In this document: piece by piece, positions 31,547-45,600 of the stretch
How positions within the stretch are numbered: position 1 is the stretch's first letter
How the letters are laid out: each line of letters opens with the position of its first letter
Assembly (NCBI RefSeq): GCF_002865645.1
Contig: NW_020194627.1
Coordinates: 682,001-746,000 of the forward strand
Direction of reading: 5' to 3'
DNA from: Hyaloscypha bicolor E
Lineage: Eukaryota > Ascomycota > Leotiomycetes > Helotiales > Hyaloscyphaceae
DNA: 64,000 bases
Position numbers and translations under genes: made by a program
The notes under the pieces: generated by a model
Databases searched by the model: none
The model's input: the letters and a program-made list of their open reading frames with translations, nothing else
Told to the model about the DNA's origin: nothing

Positions 31547-33603
31547 CTTTATTAGCTTTATAAATCTTAATTCTTTAGTAATATTTTTAATTTGCTATTA
31601 AATATATTTATTAATTATTTTTATATTAGGTTTTAAGAATTTAGTAGCTTAAATAATAATTAATAAGTTATATAAAGCTTGTAGTTAATATACTAATATA
31701 ATATATATTTCTCTAATATATTAAATAATATATTAGTTTTTAATAAAGAGATTTTAATAAATAGTTCCTCTATTATTTATAATAATAATAGTTTTTATAG
31801 AAATAATTTAAAGGTTTTTATATTAGTATTTCTATATAAAAGTAATTTTAGTAGTATTTATATAAATAATACTTCTATTAAACTTAAGATTATAGTTAAA
31901 AATAAGGCATTTATATTTCTTAACTAAAAACTTAATTTCTTAAAGCTTTAATTACTTTGCTTTTATAAAATCTTTAGTTCTAATAAATAAAATATTATTA
32001 GTTTAAAAGCTAATAATTCTAAAGAATTATTTATTATAAAAAAGGCAAGCGTTATAAATTAATTATTTTATAAAAAACTCATTAATATAATAAGAATAAT
32101 AAGTTTTAAACTAATAGTTTTTAGCTTCTAATATATTATATAATAGTTTTATAACTTTTAAAATAGAATTATTCTTTAGATTTAGCTCTTTAGTAAATTT
32201 ATAAAATAAATTAATATAAAAATTATAATTAAATAAAGTTATTAATTAGATATAAGCTTATAAAATAATATATAAATATATAAATATAATATTTATTATT
32301 ATAATAATAATATTGAGAATAATTCTTTAGCTAATATATTAATATTATATATTTCTTATTATTATTATAAATTTAAATAACTAGTCTTAATTTCTTAGGT
32401 TTTCTTTTTATATCTTTATTTTTAATTTTATTAATAAACTGGGAATTAAAAATATATATTTCCTTTAATATTTAAGATTTAAAAGTAATCTCAAATATAT
32501 TTCTTTTTAAGAAACTAATAATTTTAATTTAGTAGAAATTTCTATATAAGTTATTATCTTATAAAAATATTATAATATCCGGGTTCCCACAAGGGCCTTC
32601 TTTATTATACTTTAATAAAATAGCGGAAATAATAAGAGAAATAATATTTATATTACTTTTAGTTTTATTATAAAGTTCGGAATTATATTTAGGTTTATTA
32701 ACTTTAATATTTCTTATAAAAAAGGGCTTTATAGAAATTAAATAAAAGGTAATATTATTATATAATAAAGCTAATATATGATTTTTATTATTAATAACGA
32801 CTAGCTTATATAGCCTATTTTAATTATTATATTAATTAATATTTTCTTTATATTATATAAAAATATTCGAATTTAGAAAAAGTTTATAAATATTAGTAAT
32901 ACTAGAACTATTTCGGGTATTTAAAATATTTGTAATTTAATATTTAGTTTAAAGCTTTTAAATTTTTATTATTATTTTCTTAAATACTACTAATTACTAT
33001 AATATAATTAGTAATAAAATATTATATTTAGTTATTTAAAATAAAGTATTATAAATTAAAATAATTAAAATAATATTATTAGATTTTATAAAGTTATTAA
33101 TAGTCTTAAAAGCTATTTGAAATATAATATCTTTATTAATTTTATTAATTTCGGCTATAATAATAAAATAAATATATTAAATCGGGCTATAATAATATTT
33201 TATAATTCTAATAAAGTTACAAGTTTTTATAGAAATAATTTTAATTTTGGTTTTTATAATATTTATAAACTAAGTAAATTACTTATTAATAAACTATTTT
33301 CTGGTATTTATTATAATCTAATTAAAAAGACCTAAATATATATTAATCTAATATTATTTTAAAATATTTCAAGTATATAATATATTAATATTTTAATACT
33401 ATTAGCTAGCTTAATATTAAATACCTTTATTAATATAAAATATAAACTTATTAGAAATATAAAAAATATTAATAATAATAAAGTAATTAAAACTAATATT
33501 ATTTCTTAAATTAAACTTAAATTATTTTCGTAATTATTTAAATTTCTAGTATTACTTATAATTCTTTATAAAATACTTAAAGGCTTTTATATTAATATTA
33601 TAG

Positions 33604-33700
33604 CTATTATAAGTATAAAATCGAGAGCCTAGAAAGCAAGATTGGATTATTTTTATTCTAATAATTTAAAGTTAAAGAAAAGAAAAAAAATCTTTAAAAA
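33604..33700 (-). repeat. Inverted gypsy LTR end fragment
   Basis: TATTATAAGTATAAAAT...GCCTAGAAAGCAAGA is the reverse complement of the gypsy LTR end near 40,280-40,367, with many transitions. Only about 95 bp remain. It begins exactly where CopC breaks off. Confidence 0.6.
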
Positions 33701-33716
33701 GCCTTAAATCTAAATA

Positions 33717-33721
33717 ATTAC
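33717..33721. repeat. Gypsy target duplication ATTAC (left)
   Basis: Identical to 40,368-40,372 on the other side. Confidence 0.8.
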
Positions 33722-33995
33722 TATTATGATTTTCAGATACCCGGTATCTGAAATGCCTTGCCAGATGCCAGATGCTTTCTAGATATATATAATACGGCTT
33801 CCTTACTAGGAAAGCATGCTTGGAATATACTAGAGATATTTAGAAGGCTAAGCCTTTTCGGGACTAGTATACTATAGGATATATATACTCCCTTACAGCC
33901 TCCTGTATTCTAGTTTTCTCTTTCTTAGCTTTGAATTATCTTTATAAGAGACCTTCTATTTTGCTTTCTAAGCCCTAAATACCATATCTATAATA
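33722..33995 (+). repeat. Gypsy 5' LTR
   Basis: 274 bp, TATTATGATTTTCAG to CTATAATA. The ends TATTA/TAATA suggest an original TGTTA...TAACA. It contains the inverted words GGAAAGC/ATATACTAGAGATATTT also present in the right copy. Confidence 0.9.
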
Positions 33996-36950
33996 GTATT
34001 TAAAGCTTATTTCCTTTAATCCTATAGAGAATTTCAAATAAACTAATTTAGAACTATTAGTAATATAGATATTATTAAGATAACGGAATCTCAGAAATAC
34101 AAATAATAGACTCTAGAATAATAAAAGCAAAAAGCTTTAGAATCCTTAGAGAAATCAGGTATTTATATTTTTATAAATATATACTAGTAGTATATTAGAA
34201 ATCTTTCCGAAAACCCGAAAATTAAAGAATCTCGAATAAAGGCTACTTTTTAATTAAGTTCTAGAGTAATAGGTATATATAGGCCAGTAACCTGACTACT
34301 ATTCTCAAGCCTTACCCTATAACTTTATAAGCCCTATATATATACCGGTAATAAGACTACTAGAAAGAATATAATAGAGAAAAAGTATACTAGATTAATT
34401 TTTCAGGATACTATATAACCAGGAATTATATTAATTTCTGCCAAGGCTTCTAGTAAAGCTCCTATTAGTTCAGGTTATCCTATTAGTAGCCCTTTTCGAA
34501 CCGAATATCCTATTAGTATTCCTAGAGAATTTATAGACAAGTTTATAGAAATAGAACCCTCTGCTTTTATTATAAAGCTCCTGGAAACTAATAATTATAT
34601 TACTACCAGAGAGTTATATAAAAAGGCCAAGAAACCTAATACCTTGTTTTTAAATATTAATATTATTATAAAAAGCTACCGGAAAAATATTTAAAAAGCT
34701 ATTTTATATAAGAATACCTATAGTTATAATAAAGCAATTCTCGAGAATACTAAACTCTATAATACTAAGCTTGAAAATAAAGTCAAATACTATATAGCTA
34801 TAGTAGATTAGCTTATAATAGCTCTAACTGCTTCTATTCTATTTATTCTGGCTATTCTGAATTTCTTTTAAAAGAATTCCGAATTATCTCTTACTTATTT
34901 CTATCTAGAATCTCTTATATCTTATATTTCCTTTAGATATACTAGAATTACTAAGCTCCCAGATCTAATTCTCTTTACTAGAGATTATACTATTTTTAAT
35001 AACTGGCTAGTTTAGATTAAGAATAAGCTATAAGAAAATACTAATTTATATTTCTTAGAAAATCTCAAAATTATCTATATTTCTAGTAAACTTACTAGTA
35101 ATACTTTTATTCTAACTAATTCTCGTATAGATAAAAATAGTCCGAATTAGTACTATTAGCTTTTAGAGTTCTATTCTTATTTAAAGAAGCTATATTTTAA
35201 TCCTAATAAGATATAGAATACTTACTATAACTTTAGTAAACTTTAAATATATTCTAGTTAAGTATTTTAGGAGTTCTATATTCTTTTCTTATAACTATTT
35301 ATAGAAAACAGTATTAGTTTTTAAGATATTAAATATAAACTAAATAAGAAGCTCTTACTAAAGCTCTAGGAATTAGTATATATATATTATAATAATTCTT
35401 CTATTAATATTACTTGCTTTACTTAGTATTATACTACTAATAATTAGTAAATTAAGGCTATATATAAGAAGATTAAGAAGTATAAGAAAGCAGGAGCTAT
35501 TTTAGCCAAGTTTACTTCTAGTACTATATTCTTATATATTTCTAAAAAAGAGCCCAAGAAGCCTATATTAATTACTTTTATTAAGTATATATTCTCTTAT
35601 AAATATAAGTAATATCCTATAAAAACCGAGAATCTCTTAATTATTAAGTACTTTAATTATAATAAGTTCGGCTACTATATTAGATATTATCTAGTTCTAT
35701 ATAATAAGGAAACTAAGATAGCTTTTTCTAGAATTAAGCTAGACTTAGTTCTTATTTTACTAGAATATATTATTCTAGTAAAGTATTTAGAGAATTCGAG
35801 TTCTAATTCTAGTATAGAACCAGGAAACAAGTATTCCTAAAGAAAGTTTCTACTTTAGGGGCTTATAATATAGATTTAGTAGAGATTAACTTGACTTGTC
35901 TAATAAGAGGAAATACTTTTATAATACTTTATACTATTAGTATAAATAAATTAGAAATCAAGCCTTTTTTTCTTATTAATACTAGAGCTAGTAATTATAC
36001 TTTTATTAATATAAAGCTTACTTAGCTTATAAAGCAATTCTTAGGAGTAAAACTATAATTCCTTTCCTTATTATATATTATATGCGGTTTTAATAGAAAG
36101 CTAGCTAAGTCTATTAAGAAGTATATAGAAGTCTTATTTCTAATTAATAAATAAAGTATTAATATATCTATAATTATCCTAAATCTTAGAGATTATAATA
36201 TTATTCTTAGTAAGAAATAGGTAATATATATTAATATTCTAGTTAATTATAGAAAATATAAGCTTATATAGCTAAAGAATAAACCTAAATCTATATAATT
36301 CGGTTATATTATTAGTATTTTATAATAATAGCTAGAGAAGTAATCTAATAAAAAGTATTAAAAGAATACTAATTAATAAGATTTTATTATAAGCTATTTC
36401 TAGAAATCTTTTATTCTAAAGTAATTTTTCTTTTTTTAGACTAATTAGAGGAAATTATATAGGACTATAGAAAAGGAACTTTTATAGCCTAATTAAGATA
36501 TAAGACCTAAGTAAAAGTTAAAGAAATAAGAAGAGGTCTTTAATAAAGAGCAAATATTAGACCTAGTTATTCTTACTTCTATAGTATTTAATTATATAGC
36601 CAAAAGAGAAGATAATATTATTAGTTAAATCTCTATTTATAAGATTAATAAGAAGCTTAAAGCTCGGGGAAAAAAAGCTATTCCTGGCCTAGAGAATTAA
36701 TAACCGGGAGAAATAAAGCTTTAGTAGCTATAAAGAATATTGCTTCCGGAACTCAAGAAATATACCTCTGTTTTCTCTAAAAAGAAATCTAATATTTTTT
36801 TTTCCTATAGACTATATAATTATAAGATTCAGATTAAAGGCCTAAAGAGAATCGAGAATATTAGATATTAACTCTTCCGGTAATAGTTTACTTAAGAGCT
36901 TCTAGAAATCAAGTATTTGTTAGAAGGTAATCTAGCTAAAAGCTTTATTA

Positions 36951-37340
36951 AAACTAGTTAGGCTCCTTTTACTTTACTAGTTCTTTTTATAAAGAAAGCA
37001 AACGGAGGTTTATACTTCTATATTAATTTCTGCTATCTAAATAATATTATTTAGAAGAATTAATATCTTCTTTTACTTATTAATAAGACTTTAAGTTAAT
37101 TATTTAAGGCTAAGATCTATACTAAATTAGATATCTATTAAGTTTTCTATTATATAACTATAGATTCGAACTCTTAGGAGCTAATAATATTCCGTATCTA
37201 TTATAGAATATATAAATATAATTTCCTCTAGAAAGGCCTTATAAATAATCTAGCTATATATTAATATTATATAAATAATACATTTTTTAAATATCTAAAT
37301 AATTTTTATATAATATATCTTAATAATATTCTTATTTATT
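36951..37340 (+). pseudogene. Gypsy reverse transcriptase core, RIP-mutated
   Basis: Reads 'APFTLLVLFIKKANGGLYF' then 'YINFCYLNNI', matching the chromoviral RT block (SP..APVLFVKK.DG.LR.CVDYR.LN), and later 'IIYLNNILIY' at the active site. In-frame stops and loss of both active-site Asp residues show it is inactive. Confidence 0.85.
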
Positions 37341-40093
37341 TAGAGAACCTAATAGAATATAAATAGTATATATAAAAAGTATTAAATAATTTATATCTTA
37401 CTAGTCTTTAAGTAAATATTAAGAAACCGGAATTTAAAGTTATATATATATAATATTTAGGCTTTATTATCTCTATATCTAGTATTAAAATAGATTCTAA
37501 TAAAGTTAAAGTAATATATAACTAGTAATTCCCAAAAATAGTTAAGAATATATAGTTCTTTTTCGGCTTTTATAATTTTTATAAATATTTTATTAAAAAA
37601 TATAAACGAATTACTAGATTTCTTATTTTATTTATAAAAAAGGGAATTTCCTTTAAGTAGTCCGAGTAATATTAAATGGCTTTTACTTGCCTAAAGAAAG
37701 CTATAATTTCTATTCTAGTTCTATAATACTATAATTCAGATCTATTTATAATAGTAGAAATAGATATATCTAAAAAAGTAATTACTAGTCTATTCTTTTA
37801 ATAAGACCCAGAAACAGGCCTTTAGTATCCTATAGCTTATTTTTCTAAAACCATACTTCTAGTAGAGCTTAATTATAATATATATAATAAGGAAATACTT
37901 GCTATAATATAAATACTAGAGGAATAGAGAGCTGAACTAAAAGGCCTTTAGGATACTTCCTTTAAGGTCTATTCTAATTATTATATCTTAGAATACTTTA
38001 TAATTATTAAAAAGCTTTCTTCTTAATAAGCTAGATAGGCTAAGCTCTTATTTTACTATTACTTCAAGCTTATATATTATTCTGGAAAATCAAATAAATA
38101 AATAAATATTTTATTATAAAAATAAAATAAAGTAAATACTTAGGGCCAGATTAAGGAAAAGCTATAAACCCAAATACTTCTCTCTAAAAATAAGATTAAT
38201 CCGGAGATTATCTATAACTTATAGCTTATAGTAATACTCTATAAAATCGGCTTACTTAATTCGGGATTTGGCTCTAAAAACCAAATATATACTAAAAACT
38301 TTCTGGAAGAAAATACTTCTATTAGAGATATAATTTCCCTAAAAGAAGGTATTTTCTTAGAAGCTTTACTAGTAAACTCTGCTATAATAGCTCCTATAAA
38401 AGTATTATTAGAAGCTCCTATTAAATATAGTAGTTTATAATTTATAAATAAGATCTTATAGAATAATTATATATTATTGGATCTAGAAGAGCTATATATA
38501 ATAGCCCAAGCCAAAAGTAATATTTAGATATTATAAGATAGCCTCCCTTTATATTATAGAAGACTCTATATTATAGAAGACGAAATGATTTCCGGACTAT
38601 TTTTATAAATTACTCTAATTTATAAAATATATAATAAACCCCTTTCTGGATATCCTGGATATATAAAGCTTTATTAGCTATTAAAAAAGTAATATTACTA
38701 GCTATTTATAGGCAAGAATATTAATTAATACTATAGTAATTACTATATTTATAGGAGATTATATATATCTAGAAATAAAAAGCCTGGTTTGTTTTATTTT
38801 CTTCTAATTTCTAATTACCCCTAATAATATATTACTATAGACTTTAAGAACTATTTAGAAAGTAAATCGGGCTATAATATAGTTATTATATTCGTGAATT
38901 ACTTATTTAAATATCTAATTATAATTCTAGTATAAGATATAATTATAGCCAAATAGCTAGTATTTCTATTTTTATTCTATATAATATACTAAATAGGTAT
39001 TCCAGAAATAATTATATTAGATTAGGAATCTTAATTTATATTCGATTTTTGAAGCGAATTCTATATAATAATTAGTATAAAGCTCAAGCTTTCTATAGCT
39101 AATTACTTCTAAATAAACGAATAAATAGAGATTATTAATTAGTATTTTAATTAGAGATTATATTTATATATTAATTATTAATAAGCCTTTCTTTAGTATA
39201 AAACTATTAGCTAGTTCTTATTTATAACTAAAAAGGGCTATAAGCCTCGTATTTTTCTGAACTAGAACTCTCTTATTAAAGCTAACTTATCTAAAAAGAA
39301 ACTAAATAGAAATAAAGCTAAAATATTAGTAAATTAATTATATGAATTATAATAACTTGCCTAAGGCTATATAAAATAAATATAGAAATAATATATAATA
39401 TAAACTAATAAATACTACTATCTAATTAATTTCAAAGTCAGAAATAAAATATAGGTTATTATAAAGTACTAGAAATCCAATTATTTAAACCGGAAGCTAG
39501 AGAACTAAATAAAGGACCTATTTGAGATTCTAGAATAATATAGCTATTTGTTTTTCCTAAAACTACCGGAAACTATAAAGATATATCTAGTTTTCTATAT
39601 AGAGAAGCTATAAAAAAACTTTTAGAATTCTTTACTAGGTTAAATAAATCCGGAACTACTCCTATTAATATTAGAAAATAGTAAATAAGAATATAGCATT
39701 AAACGGGTTATTATAATTAAGCTAGTAAGAAATAAGCTAAAGTATAGAATTCAGTAGGTTAGTTAGGATAAAGATCTAATATAGTATCTAGCTTTAGTAC
39801 TAAGTAATAGCCCTCTGATTTTATAAAGTTTCTATAATAATAATATTAATATATTAGGACCTCTATAAAACCTATAATACTAGCTAGATTATATAAAAAA
39901 TAATACTTGCCCAGAATTATATAAAAATAATAATAAATTCTTCTAGGTTATATAATAAAGATACCGGCCTTTTATATATAATATCTATATCCGAGATACT
40001 AGTTTTACTTTAGAAGGAAGTATAATACGAAATTAGATAAATTAATAGCTTTTATAAAGCTTGGGAATAAGCTTATTATAAAGGGGAAAGTAA

Positions 40094-40367
40094 TATTATG
40101 ATTTTCAGATATCCGGTATCTAAGATACCTTACTAGATACCAGATATCTTCTAGGTATATATAATATGGCCGCCTTATTAGGGAAGTATATTTGAAATAT
40201 ACTAGAGATATTTAGAAGGCTAAGCCCCTTCGGGACTAGTATACTATAGGGTATATATACTCCCTTATAGCCTTCTATATTCTAGTTTTCTCTTTTTTAG
40301 CTTTGAATTATCTTTATAAGAGACCTTTTATCTTGCTTTCCAAGCCCTAAATACTATACTCGTAATA
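40094..40367 (+). repeat. Gypsy 3' LTR, followed by ATTAC
   Basis: 274 bp, the same length as the 5' LTR. Nearly all differences are transitions in both directions of mutation, i.e. each copy has been hit independently. Confidence 0.9.
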
Positions 40368-40372
40368 ATTAC

Positions 40373-42380
40373 AAGCTATATATAAGCTCTTATATTAGTT
40401 TAAGCTTGTAATATATAATTTCGATTTATATCTCTTAATTCGACTTTATATATTTAGTTAATTCTAGTCTAATTTCTACTTATATATTATATTATAATAT
40501 TTATAATATTATTTCTTTTTTTAAAATAAACTTGTTTTTAAGCTTTAAAAGTTTCTATTAGATTCTCAAATTACTAGTTATATATTAAAGGCCAGAGGCA
40601 TTTAATATATAACTTAAAGAATTTTTATTTATTATATATAATTCCAGTAATATATTATTTGTATTATTCTTTATTTTATTCTTTATATAGTTTAATTAAT
40701 AAAAAAGGTTCTAGAATAGTTTTAACTATTCGGGATTCTTATTATAAAAGTTTTAAAAGCCAGAAAGCGATTATTTAATAAAGATATTAGATATTATTCC
40801 GAATTTAGATTTTATTCTTTTTACTAAATTCGATATTTAAGCTTTTTATAAAATAGCTTTATTACTAATATCTTTTAAACTTTATATTTCATTCCCTTAT
40901 CTTATAATTCTAATAATAAAGGCTTCGAATTTACTTATTTAAAAAGAGAATTATCTGGGTTTTTATATAGCTTTTTTATATAAAATACTAAATATATTTT
41001 TATTAATTCCAGAAACTTGAGCCTAAAGAAATATTCGATTTATTTCAGGATTTTATATAGTTCTTTTATTTAATAAACTAGCTTATAGCTCGGGTAATTA
41101 TTTTTCTAGTATTTAGTAATAATTTATATCTTGTTTTTTATTTTAAAATTTACTAGTTAGTAATATTTATTAGCTTAGATAATATAATATATTTATATTA
41201 TATTCTTTTATATCTTTTATTATAATTTATAAAGTTATATTATTAGAGCTTTTATTTCTTATTTATTTAGCTCTTTTTCGAGATATTTAATTATATTTAG
41301 ATTTTCTAATTAAATAATATTTGCGATTTATAGCCTTTCTTTATAAGAAATAGGAACTAGTTTATAATCTTATAAACTAAAGCTATTTTTTAATAATTAA
41401 TAATTAATAATTTGAGCTTTATATTAATATATTTATAAAACTTGCTTTAGAAATCTAATATAAACTAGAGGCCTTAATTAGATATTATAATTTCCGGAAT
41501 ATTAATTTACTAAATTATATAAATAAGAAATAAGAATATTAATTCTTTAGCTATAATTATATCTTAAATTAAAGTTATAATAGAATATTTATATAAATAA
41601 TTAATAAAGATTATTATTATATTATATTTATTATTATTTTTAGGTATTTCTTGAAATTTATTAATATATATTACTAGAAATAATTAGAAACTAGTAATAA
41701 ATATAAGAGATCTAACTTTTTATTTCTAGAAATATAAAATTATTAATAAATATAATAATTGTTTTTATACTAATTAATAATAGCAAGTCTAAAGAAGTTA
41801 TTAAAGCTTAACTTATCTTAAATATTTTATTAAAGGCTATATATATATAATTTAAATAAAAAATAATATATAAAAGTATTTAGAATATTATTTTATTATT
41901 AAATATAAATAATTTATTATATTATAAGAAAAGGCTATTTTATAATATTTAAGTATTTTCTTTCTTATTTCTTGCTTTATTTTATAGCTTTTCTAGCTTT
42001 AGTAACTTTTGGTTTTTATTTAATAATTTATTTATAAGCTAAATATTATTATATTAGGTTTTTTCCTAAGCCGGACTTCTTAAAGCCTTAACTAGAACTA
42101 ATTAAAGATTTCATATAATAATATTATTAATCTTTTATTATAGAAAGAAAATTTAGGTTTAATAAACTATTATTATTTTATTTTAAATAATTATATTCTT
42201 ATATTTCTTGCTTAGAATATTTGCTTATTTATTTAACTTATTTATCTAATATATAAGCTTAAAATAATAGTAAAAATTTTTTTTATCTAATAAGCTTATT
42301 TTATTAAAAGCTTTTTAATAATTATAAAGTATTTGAGAGTTTAGTAATTTAAATAAATTATAAAAAGTATTTTCTATAAG
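40373..42380. other. AT-rich degenerate DNA, hairpin repeat copy 3 at 40,576-40,614
   Basis: No gene or named element. The hairpin AGTTATATATTAAAGGCC...ATATATAACT lies outside any LTR. The remainder has the general RIP stop pattern. Confidence 0.45.
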
Positions 42381-42684
42381 TATTAGTATAGCTATTTTTC
42401 TGGGAGTTATATATATAGTTACGGGATACGAGATACGAGATATGAGTAATAGGTAATAGAATATAGGTAATAGGATATAGGATACGGGATATAGTTATAT
42501 AACCTCGTATCCTATTAGTAACTCAACTAGTAAACTAGACCCTTTTAGGCTTAGTAGATTTAGGGATCACATATTAATACTATAATACTATAATTCCTAT
42601 TTCTAAATAATAACTTTACGAACTATATATAAATAGTACTTCCATGTCTATATAATAGTATTATATATTCCTGGTAAACTAATA
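42381..42684 (+). repeat. CopE 5' LTR
   Basis: About 304 bp, TATTAGTATAGC to AAACTAATA. It holds tandem GGTAATAGAATATA units, variable in number between copies. Confidence 0.85.
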
Positions 42685-45600
42685 CTAATTAGTTTATATT
42701 TGGATTAGAATAAGGTTTATTTATATATATAGATTAGAAAGAATTAAGCTATACTTGCCTAAGATTCGGTTACCTAAGGGCAAAGCTATTATTCTAGTTA
42801 AAGAGGGAATAACTATTAATTCTATTACTTATAATTCGGTTATATAGGCAGAAAAGACACTTAATCTTACTAAAGGTCCGATTATACTATATTAAAAAGG
42901 GAAATATCTATTAGTCCTATTACCTATAATTCGGTTATATAAATAGGAAGAATACTTAATCTTATTAAGTACTAAAACGGTTAGCTATTTAACTATTTCA
43001 TTCTATTCCTATTTAACTTCTATAAAACCCTCTTAAAAACTACTTTTTTTTAAACCCCTGGGGCTCTTAAGCTTTAGAACTATTAAGTTCTTCCGGAATC
43101 TCGATATTTTACTCCTTAAATTTCACTTCCTAAATTTCTTATTATAGACGAAATTTTTACCTCAAATATAATATCTATTATAAACTACTTACCTTATAAA
43201 CTACTCTCCTTCTTATAAATCTACTCTCCTTATAAACTACTATATCTCAAACTAGATACGAGCCTATAGAATATATAATAGTAAAATATACTATAGCAAA
43301 TAATTCCTTTATTAGATCTATCTAATCCGATTATTCTATAGATAATAATAATTTTAAGGAATTAGTAAGAAAGTAGAGATATGGAATTAACCTGAACTTT
43401 ACTAAGGCAAACGAGATAACTAAGTTCTTGGATACTAAGCTATTTTAATATATTCTCTATAAAATAGTTAATAATAATCTTTGGGAGCTATTTAGATATA
43501 ATTTTAAGGACTTTACCTATTAAGGGAACTTTAATAAATTCGAACTTCCGGAGATACTATACTTATATAAGACTCTTTAGTATAGTAGTATATTTATATA
43601 ATAGAATAGTAATACTAATACTATTACAAATACCCTATATACTATTATAAAAAAGAATAAATAGTATATATAGTCAAATGAGGATATATTAGTAGCTAGA
43701 CTAGACCTTATTAAGAAACTAATTCTATTAGGCTTTATTATTCTTATGAAAAATAAGTATCTAGAACCTATTATTTTTAATATTCCTATATTACTATTAC
43801 TTTTTTTACTACTCTTTTTACTACTATATCTTATATCTTTACTAGATTTATATACTAGTATAGAAGCTCTAGAAGTAAATAGTATATTTCTACTATTACT
43901 ACTACCGTAACTATATCCGAATAACCCCTAATTTCCTTTAACTATAAGACTTATTAGAGAAGTTACTAAGATTTATACTAAAGAGTAAAAGTATAATAAA
44001 TCTAATAGTAATTTTAACTATAAACTTACTATTTTCCTTAATATCTACTAATATATAGAGCTTCTATAAGAGGTACTAATACAAGCTTTTCCTACTATAC
44101 TAAAAGAACTAGCTCAAGACTACTTTTATAGTAACTAGCTCTTTTAATATATATATAAAAAGGCTTATATTAATATTTATAGCTTTTTTAAAGGCTCTAG
44201 ATTCGAATATCGAAATTTAGATAAGTAAAATACTATTATATTAGCTTTTATAATAGTTAAATTCTCGGAAAAGATAATATTTGAGACTATTTAATTACTA
44301 ATTAATAAACTATATTAACTATAGTATAGTCTTATATCTAATTTATAAAATACTAAATTCCTTTATAATAAAATTATTACTTCTTACTAAGGCTTCCGGA
44401 TATATAAATATATAATCTCAGACTCTTTTATAAATCTCGGCTAGTTTATTAATAAGCTCTAGTTATCTATTACTATATATAAGAGCAAATAATAAGCTAA
44501 TCCCGAAATCTTCTTTACTAATTAATAATACTATTCTTAGAACTCTTTAAGCTATTACTTTTCCAGAAATTATTAATACTAATCTAGCTATAATTTCGGA
44601 ACCTGTAATAACTACTTTAAGTCTTATAATTATAATAATTATATTCTAAAGTTATATTTTATATATAAGAAACCCGAATACTACTTATAGAAGTATATAC
44701 TAGAGAAATAAAAGACTAAGAAAACTCGATTTAGGAATAGAAATATCTATTAGTTTAGATCCCGAAATATTTATAACTTTAATAAATACTTTAGTAATAT
44801 TTATATATAGTATATTACTAAAGCCAAAGGTAAAAAGGGTAATAAGAATAAGAATAAACTAGTAAATAATACTTTTAAGGCTTTATTAGCAGAAATAGAT
44901 AAAGAAAAGAAATATTACCCAGATTTCTACTTTACTTTAATTAAGAGCTTTTTAGCTGCTTTTACTACTCCTGCTTTATTAATAACTATAGCTAATATTC
45001 TTATAAATAACTTTATTTCTCATTTCTTTATATACTAGATAATAGGCAAAAACTATACCTTAGAGCCTATTAAACCCTTAATAGAAGATATCTAAACTTT
45101 TATAATTAATAATATATTAAGATATAATACTTACTACTTTTATAAAGTTATAATTAATACTAGAGCCTCTAGATATTTAATTACTAGTTCTAACTAATTT
45201 CAAGCTTTCTAGTAAAGTAATAAAACTATTAAAAGTTAAGTTAATATCTAGTTTAGTATTAGATCTATATTTTTTAGGATTTATAATAATAAGTATACTA
45301 ATTAGGTAAATATAATTTCATATTATATTTTTAAAAATTCTATTTTTACTTAGCTTAACTAATATAAATAAGCTAGAGGTCTATTTTAATAATCTTACTA
45401 ATTATTTTATTACTTTTACTAGAAAATATATATTTATAATATAATATTTTAGATATTCTTTCCTGCTTTAGAATACTATATTATAAGGCTTTATTTCCGA
45501 ATTCTTTATTTATAATTCCTGTTTTCTTATAAAAATCGAATTATAATATCTATACTATTATTTTGGTTATTTATTTATTAGTAAGCTCCGAAATATGCTA

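Larger units (their letters stand above)
30423..33603 (-). mobile_element. CopC, 3' half of a split Ty1/copia element
   Basis: It starts with an LTR (30,423-30,746) and follows CopA closely from RNase H through RT into the integrase. It stops at 33,603 after ATTAATATTATAGC, equivalent to about 22,446 in CopA. The matching remainder of the element begins at about 57,750. It is more AT-rich than CopA, suggesting an older copy. Stops are frequent throughout. Confidence 0.75.
33722..40367 (+). mobile_element. Full-length Ty3/gypsy retrotransposon, RIP-inactivated
   Basis: LTRs of 274 bp at each end and perfect ATTAC duplications (33,717-33,721 and 40,368-40,372). In order on +: a gag zinc knuckle remnant near 35,650-35,690 (Y.NYNKFGYYIRYY where CCHC is expected); protease 'LINTRASNYTF' near 35,970; reverse transcriptase from 36,950, with 'YLNNILIY' near 37,318-37,337 where YLDDILIY is expected; RNase H; integrase with 'GYNIVIIFVNYLFKY' near 38,870-38,930; and a chromodomain-like tail before 40,000. 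An AAAGGGGAAAG polypurine tract precedes the right LTR. Asp-to-Asn and Cys-to-Tyr changes are what G-to-A mutation gives. Confidence 0.9.

Noticed and set aside
33117..33335. 72-codon + strand frame, Asn/Ile/Tyr-rich
   Set aside because: It is antisense to the CopC pol remnant and reflects AT-rich composition only.
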